Source of the DNA: UBA5239 sp040394635
GTDB taxonomy: Bacteria; Verrucomicrobiota; Lentisphaeria; Victivallales; Victivallaceae
Reading direction: 5' to 3'
Assembly (NCBI GenBank): GCA_040394635.1
Contig: JBEBRW010000014.1
Coordinates: 32,813 to 96,812, forward strand
DNA: 64,000 bases
Shown: in pieces, positions 16,995 through 25,239 of the stretch
Layout: every line of letters starts with the position of its first letter
How positions within the stretch are numbered: the stretch's first letter is position 1
Program-made: the position numbers and the translations under genes
Notes under the pieces: generated by a model
The model's database searches: none
What the model saw: only the letters and a program-made list of their open reading frames with translations
What the model was told of the DNA's origin: nothing

Positions 16995-18095
16995 TCAGTC
17001 GTCAAGCAGCCCCGGCTCAAGGCCGAGCGGCAGCGCCGCGGGGCGCTCGCAGGTGGTCTTGAGGATGACTTTCTTGCCGCTGGCGCTGGATTTGTCAAAC
17101 GCCATCATGATTTCGAGCACATGATTGGCCAGTTCGCCGCTGGCGCGGTGCGGACGCTTCTTCTGAATGGCATAGGCCATGTCGGCAGCGCCGATGCTGC
17201 GCGAGTTTTCCGTGTAACCGTGCGACAGCGGAGCATCCACCCAGTCGGCATAGCCCGGCTTGAACACCTTCACCGGCCCGTCGAACGTATTCGGATTGGG
17301 AACCACGAGCGACCCGGCAGTACCGTAGATTTCAATCGGCGTATGCTGGTTCCTGTAAACTTCGAAGCTGGCGATTACCGTGATCACTGCGCCGTTCTTG
17401 AACTCAACCATACCGGACTGGTGCGTATTGACGTTGACCGGGTATTCCTTGAAGGGCGGCACCGAAGTCGGGCCGCATTTGCGCGTTTTGGCGCCGCGGA
17501 AAGTGACCGCGGTCACGCTCTTCGCCGGGCCGAGCAGGTTCACCAAAGCGGTGATGTAATACGGCCCGAGGTCGAGCATCGGCCCGCCGCCGATATCATA
17601 GAAAAACGGTGCATTGGCCCATTTTTCCGGGCCGCGGCCCATCACCATGGCGGTACCGGCGATCGGGGTGCCGATCCAGCCGTCATCGATGAGCTTGCGG
17701 GCGGTCTGCTGGCCGCCGCCGAGGAAGGTATCGGGGGCGCAGCCGACGCGCAGTTTTTTCTTGTTGGCCAGCGCCATGATCTTGGCGGTTTCGTCGTCGT
17801 TGATGCCGAAGGGTTTTTCGGAATAAGCGTGCTTACCGGCTTCGAGGATCTGCATGGTCACCGGGAAATGCGCCTTGGGGGGAGTCAGGTTGATCACGAT
17901 CTCGATCTTTTTGTCGGCCAGCATTTCTTCCACGGTCATGGCCTTGACTTTGTGCTCTTCGGCTTTGGCCTTGGCCAGTTCGAGGTTCATATCGGCACAG
18001 CCGACGACTTCCAGGATATCGAATTTAGTGGCGGCGGTCAGATAAGCATTGCTGATCATACCACAGCCGATGACACCGATTTTCATCTTTTTCAT
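16995..18095 (-). CDS. Gfo/Idh/MocA-family dehydrogenase
   Basis: A 366-residue NAD(P)-dependent sugar or inositol dehydrogenase. The N-terminal Rossmann motif is KIGVIGCGMISNAYL; the signature EKPFGINDDETAKIM carries the family Glu-Lys-Pro; and GGGPMLDLGPYYITAL contains the usual active-site D and Y. No export signal. It lies 18 bp after the sugar isomerase gene, which suggests one pathway of oxidation and isomerisation of a sugar. The substrate cannot be read from sequence. Confidence 0.9.
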   Translation of the reverse strand: MKKMKIGVIGCGMISNAYLTAATKFDILEVVGCADMNLELAKAKAEEHKVKAMTVEEMLADKKIEIVINLTPPKAHFPVTMQILEAGKHAYSEKPFGINDDETAKIMALANKKKLRVGCAPDTFLGGGQQTARKLIDDGWIGTPIAGTAMVMGRGPEKWANAPFFYDIGGGPMLDLGPYYITALVNLLGPAKSVTAVTFRGAKTRKCGPTSVPPFKEYPVNVNTHQSGMVEFKNGAVITVIASFEVYRNQHTPIEIYGTAGSLVVPNPNTFDGPVKVFKPGYADWVDAPLSHGYTENSRSIGAADMAYAIQKKRPHRASGELANHVLEIMMAFDKSSASGKKVILKTTCERPAALPLGLEPGLLDD

Positions 18096-18113
18096 AATTG
18101 AAATTCCAGATTA

Positions 18114-18887
18114 TTATTTATTGCCGGCGCAAATACCGTTGGAAACCATGTAGCGGTAGCTCTTCTTCAGCGCGTAGTTCATATCGATCACGCAGTTGTC
18201 GAGCTCCACGATCACCCATTTGTTCAGGGCCGGATCGGCCGCGGCCACGGTGGCCGGGATATCCATTTTGCCGGTACCGAGCGGCAGCATCGGGATTTCC
18301 GGGCAGAACGTGCCGTCCTTGATGTGCATCAGGATGCAGCGGTCGCGGAAGCGCTTGACCATTTCCACCGGGTCGTTGGCGCCGTGGTTGGCGGACCAGT
18401 AGGCATCGATTTCAAACATGATTTTCGGGCAGAGTTCGACATAGATATCGTAAGCGTAGCGTCCGTCGATCTTGGCGAATTCCCAGGCGTGGTTGTGCTG
18501 AAACAGCGTCAGGCCGGCCTTTTCGGCAGCTTCCTGCAGCTGGTTGACCTTGTCGGCGGTACGCTTGATGGCGGCGAGGTCCTGGAAATCGGCCGGGCCG
18601 AAGCCGCAGCAAACGGTCTTGAGCCCGAGCTCACCGGCGGTATCGATCACTTCCTGGGCCTGTTCCACTTCGCGGAACCACGGGCTGTGGCTGGAGCTGA
18701 TTTCCAATCCGAGATCATCGGTAATGCTCTTCAATTCTTTCGGGGTCAGCCCCCAGAATCCGGCGGGTTCCACGCCTTTGTAACCGACATCCGCCACCCA
18801 TTTGAGCACCTGGATGAAATCCTGTTTTTCATAACCGGGCTGCATCATGCCACGCAACGAATAAAGCTGCACTGAGATTGGGTACAT
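18114..18887 (-). CDS. Sugar phosphate isomerase/epimerase, TIM barrel
   Basis: A 257-residue AP-endonuclease-2/xylose-isomerase-like barrel. Family phrases are SVQLYSLRGMM, GYKGVEPAGF, GLTLFQHNHAWEF, IMFEIDAYWS, CILMHIKDGTF and WVIVELDNC. The E/D/H/E metal-binding positions at strand ends appear kept. AAGGAG is 8 bases from the start. It is first in an operon with the Gfo/Idh/MocA gene and is divergent from the AraC regulator, which probably controls it. Confidence 0.9.
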   Translation of the reverse strand: MYPISVQLYSLRGMMQPGYEKQDFIQVLKWVADVGYKGVEPAGFWGLTPKELKSITDDLGLEISSSHSPWFREVEQAQEVIDTAGELGLKTVCCGFGPADFQDLAAIKRTADKVNQLQEAAEKAGLTLFQHNHAWEFAKIDGRYAYDIYVELCPKIMFEIDAYWSANHGANDPVEMVKRFRDRCILMHIKDGTFCPEIPMLPLGTGKMDIPATVAAADPALNKWVIVELDNCVIDMNYALKKSYRYMVSNGICAGNK

Positions 18888-18936
18888 TAGAAATACTCCT
18901 TAGTTTTTGGTTTCAGGCATTGAAAAAATTTATTGC

Positions 18937-18953
18937 CTGTATATATTTTACAG
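18937..18953. promoter_or_regulatory. Candidate operator between divergent genes
   Basis: The inverted repeat CTGTA-N7-TACAG lies in the 125-bp gap between the isomerase and the AraC-type gene. It is a plausible but short site for the AraC protein. Confidence 0.35.
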
Positions 18954-19012
18954 CCAGAAGGAGATTATCACAATTGACCAAATTTATCATTTATTGATAT
19001 GGTATCTCAAAA

Positions 19013-19795
19013 ATGGAAATGAACCGTGCAACCCGGCTGTGCGCCCTGTCAAATTTCGCCGCCCCCCACGGCGTCAAGATCAATCCCGTCCAGATTCCTC
19101 CCGGAAATGAGACGATTGAGATCCTGACCGGCGGCAAGCTCTATTTTGAAGTAAATGGCGTGGACCGGGAATTCGGTCCGGGCGCGATTTTCTGGCACGT
19201 GGCCGGCGAGGAAACCATTCACCGCTACCCGCTCGACGATCCATACCGCTGCCTTGCCATGCGCTTCGAAGTGGTCGAAAACCGCCGGGTGCGGCCACGG
19301 GTCACCCATTGGCTGGACCTCAACGGCTTCAATGATTTTCATCGTCTGGCGGTCCGCTACGCCCACGACGAACGCATCGACAACCACGTGCTCACCTCCA
19401 TGCTCTACTCCCGGATATCCTGGGAAGCCTACATGTATCAGAAAAAGCAGGAGGACGCCGATTATCCGCCGCACCTGAGCCGCGCCATCACCCTGATGAA
19501 CCGCGACTTCGCCGACAACCTGCCGATCGAGACGCTGTCGCAGCGCGCCGGGATCAGTACGCCGAACCTGTACAGTCTGTTCAAACGCTATTTAAATGTG
19601 TCGCCGCATCAATATCTGCTGACCCTGCGGTTGCGCAAGGCCCGCACCATGCTGGCGAGCAACGAAAAATCGATCAAGGAAATTTCCCTCGAGTGCGGTT
19701 TCGAAAACCTCGAAAGTTTCTACCGCGCCTTCCGCAAAAACAGTCAGATGACTCCCGCCGAGTACCGGCGCTTAAATATGATTTCCGAATATTAA
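19013..19795 (+). CDS. AraC-family transcriptional regulator
   Basis: A 260-residue regulator with an N-terminal cupin sensor (about 25-110; ILTGGKLYFEVNGVDREFGPGAIFWH) and a C-terminal double helix-turn-helix (about 160-258; IETLSQRAGISTPNLYSLFKRY and IKEISLECGFENLESFYRAFRK, then MTPAEYR). Cupin AraC proteins usually activate carbohydrate genes. The first ATG (19013) and the third codon (19019) are both possible starts; neither has a strong ribosome site. It probably controls the divergent isomerase/dehydrogenase pair. Confidence 0.88.
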   Translation: MEMNRATRLCALSNFAAPHGVKINPVQIPPGNETIEILTGGKLYFEVNGVDREFGPGAIFWHVAGEETIHRYPLDDPYRCLAMRFEVVENRRVRPRVTHWLDLNGFNDFHRLAVRYAHDERIDNHVLTSMLYSRISWEAYMYQKKQEDADYPPHLSRAITLMNRDFADNLPIETLSQRAGISTPNLYSLFKRYLNVSPHQYLLTLRLRKARTMLASNEKSIKEISLECGFENLESFYRAFRKNSQMTPAEYRRLNMISEY

Positions 19796-19820
19796 ATCAA
19801 TCTTTTGAGGAGAAGATAGA

Positions 19821-20816
19821 ATGGGTATTTTTGACAAAATCAAGCAGGTGTTATCCGGGACGAACTCGCAGTACGAAGAAATGGAATTCGACCTCATGGA
19901 TGGCGTGGAACTGGGCAAGTTGAATGCGCTCCGGGTATTCGATATCATCAACGACATTCCCGGCGAGGATATTACCGACCCGCTTCTCCTGAAGCTGCAG
20001 GGTGCCGTCCGCGCAGGCTACCGCCCCGGCGCGGAGCTGATCGGGATTCTCAACAGTTCCATCCAGAACGACTACAGCAAAACCATCATCGCGTTTGAGA
20101 CGAAGAACAACGACATGAAGGCTTTTTACGCCGAGCATCCGGAAGAAAAGGAGAAAGTCCTGGCGAAAAGAGTGTGGAAAGATTCGATTAACCTGAAAAA
20201 GGACGAATCGGGCAAAAACTTCAGCAAATTCACCGGCGCCCCCGACCTGCCGCCCGGGCTTTCGATCCCCGTCAACCCGGAGGGTAAACCGCTGGACTTC
20301 ATCGCCCAGATCAGCTGCGCCGAACTGCCGCCGAGCAAGGAATTGCCCGCTGCCGGGTTCCTCTATTTCTTCTACGATATCAAGGCCGCGAAATTCGGCA
20401 ATTCCGAATCGGACGGCGGTTACTGGAAAGTGATTTATGCCACAGATGCACCGGCGGGCAACGGCCCCGCCGCCTCCGCCGAGTATGAAGAAAAGCGAAT
20501 CGCCTTCAAACCCGGCAAAACCTGGCACACTGCCGAAGTCGAATACGGCATCGAATCCGAAGATACCGCGGGCAAAAAGCACCAGATGCTCGGATTCCCG
20601 TTCGAAATCCAGCACGGCGAGGGCATGAAGGACGAATGCACCAAAATCACCGGGAGCCCGGCCGGAACCGAATGGATTCTGCTGCTGCAGGTGGACAGCG
20701 ACGACGACATCGGCTGGATGTGGAGCGACGCCGGCATGCTCTATTTCTGGATTCGCAAGGACGACCTGGCCAGGCGCAACTTCGACCACGTCTGGATGAT
20801 CAAAGAGTGCTACTGA
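19821..20816 (+). CDS. DUF1963-type protein (YwqG-like)
   Basis: A 331-residue cytosolic protein. Residues 1-120 are a helical region of unknown role. Residues about 135-330 match the DUF1963/YwqG pattern: TGAPDLPPGLSIPVNPEGKPLDF, IAQISCAELP, GFLYFFYD, then LLQVDSDDDIGWMWSDAGMLYFWI. The biochemical function of the family is not established. AGGAG precedes the start, and it follows the AraC gene by 25 bp. Confidence 0.8.
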   Translation: MGIFDKIKQVLSGTNSQYEEMEFDLMDGVELGKLNALRVFDIINDIPGEDITDPLLLKLQGAVRAGYRPGAELIGILNSSIQNDYSKTIIAFETKNNDMKAFYAEHPEEKEKVLAKRVWKDSINLKKDESGKNFSKFTGAPDLPPGLSIPVNPEGKPLDFIAQISCAELPPSKELPAAGFLYFFYDIKAAKFGNSESDGGYWKVIYATDAPAGNGPAASAEYEEKRIAFKPGKTWHTAEVEYGIESEDTAGKKHQMLGFPFEIQHGEGMKDECTKITGSPAGTEWILLLQVDSDDDIGWMWSDAGMLYFWIRKDDLARRNFDHVWMIKECY

Positions 20817-20827
20817 AGACATTATTT

Positions 20828-20966
20828 AACCACGAATAACGAATCTTCACGGAAAAATGCAAACAGGGCGAAACGATGATTTTATCCCGGATTTTTTAAG
20901 TTCTTCCTGCTTGTATAATACCCTTCGGTCGTTATATTAAGCAGCATTGATATTTACAATATAACG
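20828..20966. promoter_or_regulatory. Leader region of the GH78-like gene
   Basis: Contains a half-arm remnant of the ACCACGGA-type repeat (20830-20855), an extended -10 TGTATAAT (TATAAT at 20914-20919) with no clear -35, and a perfect 9-bp inverted repeat CGTTATATT (20930-20938) / AATATAACG (20958-20966) in the untranslated leader. The inverted repeat has a 28-bp centre-to-centre spacing and could be a two-site operator or an RNA stem. Confidence 0.5.
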
Positions 20967-20980
20967 GGGAAATTCATCCT

Positions 20981-22612
20981 ATGAAAAAGTTGATTTATGC
21001 GAATTCCGTATCCGACGACAGAGTCCGCAAGTACGTGCCGCCGACCCGGATCGTCCGGGAATCGGACACGGTGAAAGACTCCGCCGTGCTGGTCGGCCAT
21101 GCCAATATCCAGAGCTTTGTTCATTACAACCCGCAGACCTGCGTGCTGCCGCCCGGCTCCGAAATCATCCTCGACTTCGGCGTCGAGCTCCATGGTCTGC
21201 TGCTCCTGACCACCGGGCTGATGGAGAGTTCGCGGGTCAAAATCACGCTGGGCGAGTCGGTTTCGGAAACGCTCGGCACGCCGACTCAGGACCACGCCAT
21301 TCACCAGGGGGTCTTTCCGTTGCCGCGCATGGGCAATTTCGAGTTCGGCCAGAGCGCGTTCCGCTTCGTCCGGCTGGAGGTCCCGGCGGATGCGGCGGAA
21401 GTGCGGTTGCAGGGCATCAGTGCCATCGCCATTTACCGCGACTGGGCCTACCGGGGATTTTTCGAGTCGGACGACGCCCGGCTGAACAAAATCTGGGACG
21501 TCGGCGCTTATACGGTGCACCTTAACAGTCAGGAATATATTTACGACGGAGTCAAGCGCGACCGGCTGGTCTGGATGGGGGACCTTTACCCCGAGGTCCG
21601 TACCATTCTGGCGGCATTCGGCGAAACGGATCTGATCATGAAAAGCCTCGACTTCGTCCGCGACCACACGCCGGGCGACAAATGGATGAATACCGCGTCC
21701 AGTTATTCCTGCTGGTGGATCATCTGCCATTATGACCTTTATTTTTACTCCGGCAACTTCGCGTATCTCCGAGAACAGAAGGATGCGCTCTTTCACCTGT
21801 TGAACCGCCTGCTCGAGTGTATGGGGCAGGACGGTACCGAGGCGCTCACCGAGTGGCGCTTCCTCGACTGGTCCACCAATGACAACGAAAACGCCAAGCA
21901 TGCCGGGCTGCACGGCCTCCTGGCCTGGACCTTCGAATGCGGCGATTACATGGCGCTGGAGCTCGGCGACGACCGCCTCGCGCTCCGCTGCCGTTCCGCC
22001 GCCGCCGAACTGCGCAAACACTCCCCCGACTGCCAGGGCAACAAAATCGCCGCCGCCATGCAGATGCTCGGCGGCACCGGCGAGTGGCAGCAGCTCAATC
22101 AGTCGATCATGCAGCAGAATCCGAATCACGGCATCAGCACGTTTTACGGTTATTTCGTGCTGCTGGCCCGGGCCAAGGCCGGCGATATGTCCGGCGCGCT
22201 GGACGTCATCCGCAATTACTGGGGCGGCATGCTGGACTTCGGCGCCACCACGTTCTGGGAAGATTTCGATCTGGACTGGACGAAAAACTCCTATGGCATC
22301 GACCAGCTGCCGGTCACGGGCAAAAAGGATATTCACGGCGACTTCGGCAAATACTGTTACCAGGGCCTGCGCCACAGCCTGTGCCACGGCTGGGCCTCGG
22401 GGCCGACGGCGTTTATGACGGAGAAAATTCTCGGCATTTACCCCGCCGCACCCGGTTTCCGCGAAGTCCGGATCAATCCGCTTCCCGCGAACCTGACCAA
22501 AGTCGAAGGCGCCCAGCCGACCCCCTACGGCGATATCGAAATTTCGATCCGCCGCAGCGGCGACAAGATCGAGAAAAAGGTCAAGCTCCCCAAGGAAATC
22601 CGCGAAATCTGA
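20981..22612 (+). CDS. GH78-like alpha-L-rhamnosidase
   Basis: A 543-residue cytosolic enzyme. An N-terminal beta-sandwich (about 1-150) is followed by the six-hairpin catalytic core with the rhamnosidase signature YIYDGVKRDRLVWMGDLYPE and the acidic segment LTEWRFLDWSTNDNENA. The C-terminal domain (GFREVRINPLP and after) resembles the rhamnosidase C-terminal beta domain. It is shorter than typical GH78 enzymes and lacks a signal peptide, so it probably acts on imported oligosaccharides. hisA follows 14 bp later on the same strand. Confidence 0.82.
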   Translation: MKKLIYANSVSDDRVRKYVPPTRIVRESDTVKDSAVLVGHANIQSFVHYNPQTCVLPPGSEIILDFGVELHGLLLLTTGLMESSRVKITLGESVSETLGTPTQDHAIHQGVFPLPRMGNFEFGQSAFRFVRLEVPADAAEVRLQGISAIAIYRDWAYRGFFESDDARLNKIWDVGAYTVHLNSQEYIYDGVKRDRLVWMGDLYPEVRTILAAFGETDLIMKSLDFVRDHTPGDKWMNTASSYSCWWIICHYDLYFYSGNFAYLREQKDALFHLLNRLLECMGQDGTEALTEWRFLDWSTNDNENAKHAGLHGLLAWTFECGDYMALELGDDRLALRCRSAAAELRKHSPDCQGNKIAAAMQMLGGTGEWQQLNQSIMQQNPNHGISTFYGYFVLLARAKAGDMSGALDVIRNYWGGMLDFGATTFWEDFDLDWTKNSYGIDQLPVTGKKDIHGDFGKYCYQGLRHSLCHGWASGPTAFMTEKILGIYPAAPGFREVRINPLPANLTKVEGAQPTPYGDIEISIRRSGDKIEKKVKLPKEIREI

Positions 22613-22626
22613 TCAGGAGACACTCA

Positions 22627-23382
22627 ATGGAATTCAGGCCTTGCATCGACTTGCACCAGGGCAAAGTCAAACAGATCGTCGGCTCCAGCCTGCGTGACGA
22701 CGCCCCCGCCGCGGTCGCGGAAAATTTCGTATCCACCCATTCACCGGCATATTACGCCGAATTATACAAAAAAGACCACCTCACCGGCGGCCATGTCATC
22801 ATGCTCGGCACCGGCAATGACGACGCCGCGCGCGAAGCGCTCTGCGCCTGGCCCGGCGGCATGCAACTCGGCGGCGGCATCACTGCGGCCAACGCTCCGG
22901 AGTGGCTCGACCTCGGCGCCGCCGGCGTCATCGTGACCTCGTATGTGTTCAACAACGGTGCGGTCGATTTTGACCGCCTCCACGCACTGGTGAAGTTGAT
23001 CGGCAAGGATAAACTGATTCTCGACCTGAGCTGCCGCATCCGCGACGGCCGCTACTACATCGTCACCGACCGCTGGCAGAAATTCACCGACGTCGAGGTG
23101 AATGCCGACTCGCTGCGCAACCTCGCGGACTACTGCCGCGAATTTCTGATCCACGCCGTCGACGTCGAGGGCAAACAGGCCGGAATCGATGCGAAACTGA
23201 TCGGAGTGATGGCGGAACATTCGCCCGTCCCGGCGGTTTATGCGGGCGGCATCCGCTCGCTGGACGATATCGAAGCCATTCGCGAAGTCGGCCGGGGCCG
23301 GATATCGTTCACGGTGGGCTCGGCGCTGGATATTTTCGGCGGCAAATTGAAATACGACGACGTGGTAAGGAGCGTAAAATGA
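22627..23382 (+). CDS. hisA: HisA, eukaryotic (HIS6) type
   Basis: Phosphoribosylformimino-AICAR-P isomerase, fourth step of histidine synthesis. The 251-residue protein matches the fungal/plant HIS6 form rather than the usual bacterial HisA: CIDLHQGKVKQIVGSSL, NFVSTHSPAYYAELYKKD, GNDDAAREAL, MQLGGGI, VIVTSYVF, LILDLSCRIRDGR, EFLIHAVDVEGKQAGID, YAGGIRSLDDI and FTVGSALDIFGG. No other his gene is nearby. The ATG at 22627 has AGGAG upstream, and its stop overlaps the murA start (ATGA). The start is buried in a longer open frame; homology fixes it here. Confidence 0.92.
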   Translation: MEFRPCIDLHQGKVKQIVGSSLRDDAPAAVAENFVSTHSPAYYAELYKKDHLTGGHVIMLGTGNDDAAREALCAWPGGMQLGGGITAANAPEWLDLGAAGVIVTSYVFNNGAVDFDRLHALVKLIGKDKLILDLSCRIRDGRYYIVTDRWQKFTDVEVNADSLRNLADYCREFLIHAVDVEGKQAGIDAKLIGVMAEHSPVPAVYAGGIRSLDDIEAIREVGRGRISFTVGSALDIFGGKLKYDDVVRSVK

Positions 23383-24653
23383 ACAATATCCTGATCGAAG
23401 GCGGCACCCGCGTCAAAGGCAAAGTCAAAATCAGCGGCAACAAAAACGCCGTCCTGCCGATGATCGCCGCCTGCCTGCTCACCGATGAAGAAGTGATTTT
23501 AAACAATGTCCCCGACATCGTCGACCTGCGCGTGATGCTCGAAATCGCCGCCGAAATCGGCATCGAAAGCACGTTTGCCGATAACCGCCTTTCGCTGCGC
23601 GCCAAAGACGTCCGCACCACCTCGCTCTCGCGCGAATCCTGTTCGCGGGTCCGCACCTCGATCTTGTTCGCCGGGCCGCTGGCGGTCCGCGCGGGCTCCG
23701 CCGAACTCTGGCCTCCCGGCGGCGACGTGATCGGGCGGCGGCGGCTCGACGGCCACTTCTACGGCCTGAACGCCCTCGGCATCAAGGTCGATTGTCATGA
23801 TACTTATAAATTCACCTGTCCCAAGCGTCCCCGCGGGCGTGAACTCTTCCTGGACGAAGCCAGCGTCACCGCCACCGAACAGATCATGATGTCGGCCGTG
23901 CTCGCCGACGGCGAAACCATCATCCGCAATGCCGCCGCCGAGCCCCACGTGACCGATCTCGCCGATCTGCTGAACAGCATGGGCGCGCGCATCAGCGGCA
24001 TGAACAGCAACACGCTGACGATTCAGGGCGTGGAGAAGCTCCACGGCACCGAGCACCACGTGGTCAGCGACCATATCGAAGCGGGCAGCTTCCTGGCGCT
24101 GGGCGCGGCGACCGGTGGAGAGCTGATTTTGCAGGGGATTTCGGCGCGGCATTACTGGATGACCCGCCGCGTGTTCGAGCGCCTCGGCATCAGCATGACC
24201 ATCGATGGCGACAAAATTTATCTGCCGGGCAACCAGCAGCCGCATGTGAAAAGCGACTTCGGCGGCTACACGCCGGTAATTTCCGACGGCCCGTGGCCAC
24301 AGTTTCCATCCGACATGATGAGCTGCGTCATCGTCACCGCCACGCAGTCGGCGGGCTCGGTCATGTTCTTTGAAAAGATGTTCGAATCGAGATTGTACTT
24401 CGTGGACCGCCTGATCAGCATGGGCGCCAACGCGATCGTGTGCGACCCCCACCGGGTGGTGATCACCGGCAAAACCCAGCTGCGCGCCCAGAAACTGGCC
24501 AGCCCGGACATCCGCGCGGGCATGGCGATGATCATCGCGGCAATCTGCGCCCGCGGCACCAGTGAAATCAGCAACTGCCAGATGATCGGCCGCGGCTACG
24601 AACACCTCACGGAGAAGCTGACCGCCATCGGCGTCAAACTGACCGAGAAATGA
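23379..24653 (+). CDS. murA: UDP-GlcNAc 1-carboxyvinyltransferase, Asp active site
   Basis: First committed step of peptidoglycan synthesis: enolpyruvyl transfer from PEP to UDP-GlcNAc. The 424 residues span the whole two-domain enzyme. SGNKNAVLP has the catalytic Lys-Asn; PGGDVIGRRR carries D116 where most MurA proteins have the fosfomycin-target Cys; FPSDMM holds the catalytic Asp, and FESR, DIRAGMA and GRGYEHL hold conserved binding residues. Asp at this position occurs naturally in fosfomycin-resistant MurA of mycobacteria and chlamydiae. It is coupled by ATGA overlaps to hisA upstream and to the four-helix-bundle gene downstream. Confidence 0.93.
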   Translation: MNNILIEGGTRVKGKVKISGNKNAVLPMIAACLLTDEEVILNNVPDIVDLRVMLEIAAEIGIESTFADNRLSLRAKDVRTTSLSRESCSRVRTSILFAGPLAVRAGSAELWPPGGDVIGRRRLDGHFYGLNALGIKVDCHDTYKFTCPKRPRGRELFLDEASVTATEQIMMSAVLADGETIIRNAAAEPHVTDLADLLNSMGARISGMNSNTLTIQGVEKLHGTEHHVVSDHIEAGSFLALGAATGGELILQGISARHYWMTRRVFERLGISMTIDGDKIYLPGNQQPHVKSDFGGYTPVISDGPWPQFPSDMMSCVIVTATQSAGSVMFFEKMFESRLYFVDRLISMGANAIVCDPHRVVITGKTQLRAQKLASPDIRAGMAMIIAAICARGTSEISNCQMIGRGYEHLTEKLTAIGVKLTEK

Positions 24654-25239
24654 ATAAGCATTCATTATTGCCGGGGGGTGGCTACGAGGACCTGAAAAGT
24701 TTTCAGGTAGCTCGCCTGGTCTTTGATATCACAGTGCGTTTTGTAGAGCTGTATATCGACCCGAAAAGTCGTACCTGCGACCAGATGACCCAGGCGGCCC
24801 GCTCCGGCGTCCAGAATATCGCCGAGGGTTCCGTGGCCGGCGCCACCAGCAAAAAGATGGAGCTCAAACTGACCAATATCGCCCGCGCCAGTCTCGAAGA
24901 ACTGAAGCTGGATTATCAGGATTATCTAAGGCAGCGCGGATATGAGTTGTGGGAACCGGAGCATCCGGTGCTGCAAGACTTCAAAAAAAGACGTGTCGCT
25001 TCGATGGAGGAGTTCAGGCAATGGCTCCGGGCCGTTCGGGATACACGGACTTGCACGGACGTTCACCCCGGTGCGGTCCGTGTCAGTCCGTGTATGTGGC
25101 CAACGCCGCGCTGACCCTCCTGAACCTGACAACCTACCTGCTCAAGCAACAGATCGAGCGCCAGGCTGCCGACTTCGAAAAGGACGGCGGCTTCACGGAA
25201 CACCTCTACAAAACCAGAAAGAAATCTACCCGAAGATGA
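24650..25239 (+). pseudogene. Four-helix-bundle (S23/IVS-type) gene, frameshifted at a repeat
   Basis: The first 130 codons (GGGYEDLKSFQVARLVFDITVRF, DQMTQAARSGVQNIAEGS, ELKLTNIARASLEELKLDYQDYLRQRG) are the N-terminal three helices of the four-helix-bundle family first known from intervening sequences in 23S rRNA. The last helix and tail (YVANAALTLLNLTTYLLKQQ, FEKDGGFTEHLYKTRKK) lie in a different frame from 25093 to 25239. Between them sits a 55-bp ACACGGAC hairpin (25041-25095). Read as is, translation stops at 25114 with a nonsense tail. The start overlaps the murA stop; the end overlaps the convergent HAD gene by 14 bp. Confidence 0.85.
25041..25095. repeat. ACACGGAC hairpin (family C) inside the four-helix-bundle gene
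   Basis: Left arm ATACACGGACTTGCACGGAC (25041-25060), a 15-base loop, and right arm GTCCGTGTCAGTCCGTGTAT (25076-25095); the arms pair at 18 of 20 positions. The same heptamer-based arms occur at 33835-33896 and, as a single arm, at 13329-13348. Confidence 0.85.

Noticed and set aside
20954..22387. 477-codon open frame on the minus strand
   Set aside because: Antisense to the GH78-like gene, which carries clear family motifs.
21937..22626. Extended upstream reading of the hisA frame
   Set aside because: Out of frame within the GH78-like gene. HisA homology begins at 22627, where a ribosome site also lies.
25041..25095. Possible CRISPR-like repeats (ACACGGAC units)
   Set aside because: Short inverted arms, no regular spacers, no cas genes. 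It is a hairpin, not an array.
24650..25239. Diversity-generating retroelement suggested by the Avd-like four-helix-bundle gene
   Set aside because: No reverse transcriptase and no template/variable repeat pair seen in the window.
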